A stretch of 26,231 nucleotides of DNA from contig CALVPA010000008.1 in NCBI GenBank assembly GCA_944350395.1, positions 1 through 26,231 of the forward strand, given 5' to 3'. The notes under the pieces were generated by a model. It was not told the DNA's origin. It saw nothing but the letters and a program-made list of their open reading frames with translations, and did no database searches. The stretch is from an uncultured Bacilli bacterium. GTDB taxonomy: Bacteria > Bacillota_I > Bacilli_A > RF39 > UBA660. Shown here piece after piece: positions 23,241 through 26,231 of the stretch. The position numbers were made by a program, and so were the translations under genes. Positions within the stretch are counted from its first letter, which is position 1, and each line of letters starts with the position of its first letter.

Positions 23241-24278
23241 TTATACGTCCTTTCTGTCAGAGTTTACTCTCAAATCATTCGTGTAGAATGTTCTAACATC
23301 CGTAACTCCGTATTTTAACATTGCAAGTCTTTCTACACCAAATCCGAATGCAAATCCACTCATTAAATCTGGGTCATAGCCACAATTGGTCAAGACTTTT
23401 GGATGTACCATCCCTGCTCCACCTACTGTAATCCAACCAGTGTTTTTACAAATGTTGCATCCTTTACCGCCACAGTTAAAACAGCTTACATCTAATTCTA
23501 CACTTGGCTCTGTAAATGGATAAAATGAACTTCTAAATCTAGTTTCAACTTTATCACCAAATAAGTGTTTAGCAATAATATCAAATGTACCCTTTAAATC
23601 AGCTAGACTTATATTTTTGTCGATTAACAAACCTTCCATTTGAGTAAATTGATGTGAATGTGTTGCATCGTCGTCATCTCTTCTGTAAGTCTTTCCAGGA
23701 CAGATAATTCTAATAGGACTTTTCTCAGTATTTTCTAGCATAGTTCTAACTTGTACGGGGCTAGTCTGACTTCTTAAAAGAATTTCATCATTTTTTATAT
23801 AAAATGTATCTTGTGCATCTCTAGCAGGGTGTCCTTTAGGCAAATTAAGCAGTTCAAAATTATATAAATCCTTTTCTACTTCAGGTCCTTCAACTACATC
23901 ATAGCCTAAACCGATAAAGAGTTCTTCTAAATCTTCTATGAGACCCTCTAACATATTTGGAGAACCATTTTTAATTACTGTACCAGGTAATGTAACATCG
24001 ATTCTCTCTTTTTCAAGTTTTTCATCTAAAATTCTATTTTCTATTTCTTTTTGTTTAGAATCTATACTTGATGTGACGTATGTCTTTATCTCGTTTAAAA
24101 GCATGCCAAATTCCTTTTTTTGACTTGCATCTAATTCTTTAAGTATTGAGCTTAATTCAGTAATTTTTCCTTTTTTACCGAAATATTCGGTTTTAATATT
24201 TTGTAGACTATTTAAGTCGTTTATGTTCTCTATTTTCTTTAATACTTCTTGTTTCAATTCATTAACTTTTTCTTTCAT
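23241..24278 (-). CDS. pheS: Phenylalanine-tRNA ligase alpha subunit
   Basis: About 345 residues, the catalytic subunit. The N-terminal coiled coil (to about residue 95) contacts tRNA; GSPNMLEGLIEDLEELFIGLGYDVVEGPEVE follows. Class II motif 2 is in CPGKTYRRDDDDATHSHQFTQMEG, the Firmicute-type cysteine cluster in SCFNCGGKGCNICKNTGW, and motif 3 in GFGVERLAMLKYGVTDVR. I choose the ATG at 24278, with GGAGG (24284-24288) 5 bases upstream; an in-frame TTG at 24290 lies upstream of that site. Expression is expected to depend on uncharged tRNA-Phe through the T-box leader. Confidence 0.97.
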   Translation of the reverse strand: MKEKVNELKQEVLKKIENINDLNSLQNIKTEYFGKKGKITELSSILKELDASQKKEFGMLLNEIKTYVTSSIDSKQKEIENRILDEKLEKERIDVTLPGTVIKNGSPNMLEGLIEDLEELFIGLGYDVVEGPEVEKDLYNFELLNLPKGHPARDAQDTFYIKNDEILLRSQTSPVQVRTMLENTEKSPIRIICPGKTYRRDDDDATHSHQFTQMEGLLIDKNISLADLKGTFDIIAKHLFGDKVETRFRSSFYPFTEPSVELDVSCFNCGGKGCNICKNTGWITVGGAGMVHPKVLTNCGYDPDLMSGFAFGFGVERLAMLKYGVTDVRTFYTNDLRVNSDRKDV

Positions 24279-24292
24279 ATTATCCTCCAATT

Positions 24293-24350
24293 AAAAAAAT
24301 TCCAGAAATATGGGACGAATGTCTATCCGCGGTACCACCCAAATTCTAGA
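24293..24350 (-). terminator. T-box attenuator terminator of pheST
   Basis: On the minus strand, TCTAGAATTTGGG (24338-24350) can pair, with a small bulge, with CCCATATTTCTGGA (24301-24314), followed by seven U (24293-24299). The 5' arm overlaps the start of the conserved T-box sequence, so formation of the antiterminator excludes this terminator, as expected for the mechanism. Confidence 0.85.
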
Positions 24351-24502
24351 AATTCTAGCTCTCTTATAGGTTAACGCCCTAATACGATTTGCTCGTGTGA
24401 TTGAAATTCATCTATAACTAGTTATAGTACTTCCAGCCTAGGTACTAATCTCTATAAACATTTATCATAGACTACTCGTATTTCACAGTCATAACAAATT
24501 AC
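24301..24502 (-). promoter_or_regulatory. T-box leader specific for tRNA-Phe (UUC specifier)
   Basis: The conserved T-box GGGTGGTACCGCGG lies at 24327-24340 on the minus strand; its UGGU can pair with the ACCA end of uncharged tRNA. In Stem I, UGUGA near 24484-24488 pairs with UCACA (24396-24400). This closes a specifier loop whose 3' side reads GAAUUUCAA, presenting UUC (Phe) at 24403-24405, two bases before the closing helix. Uncharged tRNA-Phe would stabilise the antiterminator and turn on pheST. Confidence 0.93.
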
Positions 24503-24508
24503 ATTCAT

Positions 24509-24537
24509 ATTTTAACACAATTATCGTAATTATACAA
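24509..24537 (-). promoter_or_regulatory. Promoter of the T-box-pheS-pheT operon
   Basis: On the minus strand, TTGTAT (24532-24537), 17 bases, TAAAAT (24509-24514), placing the start near 24502, just before Stem I. A stray TATAAT overlaps the -35 but has no partner at a suitable distance. No terminator follows the upstream 118-residue gene, so some read-through into the leader is possible. Confidence 0.6.
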
Positions 24538-24544
24538 ATTTACT

Positions 24545-24901
24545 TCACAATTTTTTAGAATCATCACTAATCTTATCGATATTACTAGGAATGAGTCCTT
24601 TTCTTTCAGCTACTTCATCTATTGTAAGTGGCTTTATCTCCTCATCACCAATTATAACCGGTGATCCTTCTCTCAATATTGTCATTGCTAACCAGCTCAA
24701 ACGAAAGTTTTTACTTCTTTCCCCTTTATCATTTTTATTATCTTCCATAAGTTTAGTATTATTTGCTTCGTAGAATGCTCTTTTAAACTCCTCAGTAGTA
24801 GCACAACTAAAAGATAAAATTTCATCCGATGTGAGTTTTTCTCCATCTAATAATTTTCTCATGGCTAATTCTAATGTAATTTCATAATTACTAGATAACA
24901 T
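24545..24901 (-). CDS. Protein of unknown function, 118 residues
   Basis: I do not recognise this protein. It is soluble and charged, with no membrane segment. The N-terminal half (MLSSNYEITLELAMRKLLDG, KLTSDEILSFSCATTEEFKRAFYEA) looks helical; the C-terminal half has PVIIGDEEIKPLTIDEVAERKGLIPSN, in which LTIDEVAERKGLIPSN resembles a recognition-helix-like stretch, though I cannot call an HTH with confidence. Its ATG follows the stop of the upstream membrane protein gene with one base between (TGA-A-ATG), and AAGGAGG lies inside the end of that gene. The pair is therefore translationally coupled. It ends with TGA just before the pheS promoter. Confidence 0.7.
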   Translation of the reverse strand: MLSSNYEITLELAMRKLLDGEKLTSDEILSFSCATTEEFKRAFYEANNTKLMEDNKNDKGERSKNFRLSWLAMTILREGSPVIIGDEEIKPLTIDEVAERKGLIPSNIDKISDDSKKL

Positions 24902-24902
24902 T

Positions 24903-25679
24903 TCAATTATCCTCCTTTTCAGTATTTTTTTCTAACTCTTCACATTTTTCTTTAACAGTATACTTTTTAGATGAAAGTTTCTGATAAAAATCTTCAAAGA
25001 AATTTATTTTCCCATATTTATAGTAATAATCATTGTAACTAAATCCATCTATCATATCCTTTGTCTTTTTATCACAAGTAACTGAATCATCTAAAATAGA
25101 ATAATTTGAGTTGTAAGTCACATAATAGAAATGATCATTTGTATAAGAAATGGATTCTATGTCGCTACCTAAAAAGTAATAAGAGTCATCAACTAATACT
25201 AAGTATTCCGTATCATATTCTGTCGTTATTTTAAGAAGTGTTGCATCGTTGCAGTTGCCTGTTCTATACTCGATTTTTTTTACATTTTCCATTTTCATTT
25301 TTGCGTTTATTCCGTGTTCTTCATCAACAATTCTTTCTATTTCGTATTGAAAACTATCATTTTCTATAGTAATCAAAATATCGAAATAAAATTTTTCGCT
25401 ATCCACTCTATATGAAATGCTCTCAATATTTTTATCATTTATAAATTCGTCTAAATTTTCACTTAGATTTAATTCATATAACCCATACTTGTTTAGTTGT
25501 TTTTCCTTTTGAATAAAATTCACATCAGTACTGTTTAATATTTTATTAGCTACATTATTTATATGTATTACATAGACTCTAAGTATTAATACTAAGTCGA
25601 CAACTATAAACACAAATATCGTAAATAGAAGAACGATATTTTTTTTATCCGAAATTTCCTCTCTAAATTTTATATTCAT
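24903..25679 (-). CDS. Single-pass membrane protein of unknown function
   Basis: About 258 residues from the ATG at 25679, chosen because AGGAAG (25688-25693) lies 8 bases upstream; an in-frame GTG at 25688 overlaps that site. A short positive N-terminus (NIKFREEISDKKN) precedes a strong hydrophobic segment (about residues 15-38), giving one membrane span with the C-terminal 220 residues probably outside. The outer part is Tyr/Asp/Glu-rich and beta-prone (KFYFDILITIENDSFQYEIE, DTEYLVLVDDSYYFLGSD), with two cysteines (TGNCND and SVTCDKK) that could form a disulfide. No family is recognised. It is coupled to the 118-residue gene, with its own promoter. Confidence 0.75.
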   Translation of the reverse strand: MNIKFREEISDKKNIVLLFTIFVFIVVDLVLILRVYVIHINNVANKILNSTDVNFIQKEKQLNKYGLYELNLSENLDEFINDKNIESISYRVDSEKFYFDILITIENDSFQYEIERIVDEEHGINAKMKMENVKKIEYRTGNCNDATLLKITTEYDTEYLVLVDDSYYFLGSDIESISYTNDHFYYVTYNSNYSILDDSVTCDKKTKDMIDGFSYNDYYYKYGKINFFEDFYQKLSSKKYTVKEKCEELEKNTEKEDN

Positions 25680-25704
25680 AAAACACACTTCCTAATTAAG
25701 CATT

Positions 25705-25732
25705 ATTCTAACATATTTTATGCTTTTGTAAA
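25705..25732 (-). promoter_or_regulatory. Promoter of the two-gene membrane-protein unit
   Basis: On the minus strand, TTTACA (25727-25732), 16 bases, TAGAAT (25705-25710). It starts immediately after the M23 terminator, separating this unit from the peptidase gene. Confidence 0.6.
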
Positions 25733-25733
25733 G

Positions 25734-25763
25734 AAAAAAACTTACCTCGAATAGAAGTAAGTT
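25734..25763 (-). terminator. Intrinsic terminator of the M23 peptidase gene
   Basis: On the minus strand, AACTTAC (25757-25763) pairs with GTAAGTT (25739-25745) across an 11-base loop, followed by a U tract (25734-25740). The stop codon of the peptidase gene (25742-25744) is inside the 3' arm. Confidence 0.85.
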
Positions 25764-26231
25764 CCTTTTGCTGGAAAACTTATTACATTAACTGGATTTA
25801 ACAAGTTTGCAACATATGTCGAATAACTAGAATAAGTACTGCCGTACCATCCTTTTGCAATGCTTAGATGTAAGTGTGCACCAGTAGAGCATGTTTCGTA
25901 ACTGCTAGTACCTTTTCCACCACCGACTGTTCCGATTACTGTTTGATTGGTAACCGCATCACCAACTTTTACATTTATGGTAAGCAAATGCATATAGGTT
26001 GATGTGTATTTTACTCCATTAATGGTGTGGTATATATATACTTGGTTTCCACCACATGATGCTCTCCATATAATTTTTCCGACCATACCATTAGCAACTG
26101 AATAAACGTTCGTTCCTTCTGAATTACCACCGATATCAGTTCCGCTATGAAATTTATATTTTTCTCCTGTTACTGGATGTGTTCTATATCCATAAGAACT
26201 AGTGATTACACCTTTTTTAAGGGGTCTTAAA
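25742..26231 (-). CDS. M23 family metallopeptidase (partial, C-terminal domain)
   Basis: The frame is open from the right edge to the stop at 25742, giving 163 residues; the N-terminus is outside the window. An internal ATG at 26086 is not the start, because the catalytic domain begins upstream of it. The domain starts KKGVITSSYGYRTHPVTGEKY and has the LytM/M23 zinc motifs: HSGTDIGG (His-x3-Asp) and GAHLHLSI (His-x-His), with MHL and GDAVTNQTVIGTVGG between, as in lysostaphin-like endopeptidases that cut peptidoglycan cross-links. It is presumably secreted or membrane-bound through the missing N-terminus. A terminator overlaps its stop codon. Confidence 0.93.
   Translation of the reverse strand, partial: LRPLKKGVITSSYGYRTHPVTGEKYKFHSGTDIGGNSEGTNVYSVANGMVGKIIWRASCGGNQVYIYHTINGVKYTSTYMHLLTINVKVGDAVTNQTVIGTVGGGKGTSSYETCSTGAHLHLSIAKGWYGSTYSSYSTYVANLLNPVNVISFPAKGTYFYSR

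Noticed and set aside
23241..24278. Cysteine cluster in PheS as a novel zinc insertion
   Set aside because: The SCFxCGGxGCNxCK segment is normal in Firmicute PheS proteins.
25742..26086. ATG at 26086 as the start of a short 114-residue peptidase
   Set aside because: The same frame stays open to the window edge and includes the first zinc motif HSGTD, so the gene is cut by the edge.
1..26231. TGA recoding as Trp, as in Mycoplasma-type genomes
   Set aside because: Several genes end with TGA at positions supported by operon structure, and Trp residues are encoded by TGG.
1..26231. CRISPR arrays, rRNA genes, prophage or toxin-antitoxin modules
   Set aside because: No regularly spaced repeats, rRNA-like sequence, phage structural genes or recognisable toxin pairs were seen; the only mobile element is the IS3-family copy.

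Overview
The window is strongly AT-rich chromosomal DNA with Bacillota (Firmicutes)-type gene content: a T-box leader on pheST, GAGGTG-type ribosome binding sites, AddAB rather than RecBCD, phosphoketolase plus acetate kinase, and NrnA. TGA is used as a stop (for example at 3222-3224, 24545-24547 and 24903-24905) and Trp is TGG, so the standard bacterial code applies and this is not a Mycoplasma/Spiroplasma-type code. My best guess is a host-associated, fermentative low-GC Bacilli or Mollicutes-related lineage; the species cannot be named. Almost everything is on the minus strand and should be read from right to left. The only well-supported plus-strand gene is a thioredoxin-like gene at 14784.

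Right to left: the window opens inside an M23 cell-wall peptidase (25742-26231, cut by the edge) with its own terminator. Next is a two-gene unit of unknown function, a membrane-anchored protein and a 118-residue protein (24545-25679). The phenylalanyl-tRNA synthetase operon follows: promoter, T-box leader with a UUC specifier, pheS and pheT (20859-24537). An IS3-family insertion sequence (about 19388-20844) sits directly after pheT, with a -1 frameshift signal between its two reading frames and terminator-like hairpins at or near each end. Then come an XRE-type regulator fused to a multi-span membrane domain (17691-19238), and ackA-nrnA (15425-17596), which shares a bidirectional terminator with the thioredoxin-like gene.

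The centre holds an addB-addA-cobB operon (8515-14680) encoding a compact AddAB helicase-nuclease and a sirtuin, then a monocistronic phosphoketolase gene xfp (6052-8427). Phosphoketolase makes acetyl phosphate and AckA turns it into acetate plus ATP, so these two separately promoted genes form the energy-yielding end of a phosphoketolase pathway.

The left part holds a membrane-anchored polysaccharide deacetylase (5219-5968), a four-gene overlapping operon (SDR oxidoreductase, PLP-dependent YnbB/Met-gamma-lyase-like protein, small acidic unknown, glycerophosphodiester phosphodiesterase; 2238-5169), a translationally coupled deoxynucleoside-kinase-like and deoxyribosyltransferase-like pair (1216-2180), a tRNA-Glu(CUC)/tRNA-Gln(CUG) tandem, and the N-terminal part of a U32 peptidase-family protein that runs off the left edge.

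All intergenic stretches were examined. None longer than about 300 bases lacks an annotation; the longest (24279-24544) is the pheS T-box leader. I saw no CRISPR array, no rRNA and no convincing new multi-gene system. The least explained loci are the XRE-membrane regulator, the two-gene membrane unit before pheS, and the 96-residue protein inside the SDR operon.
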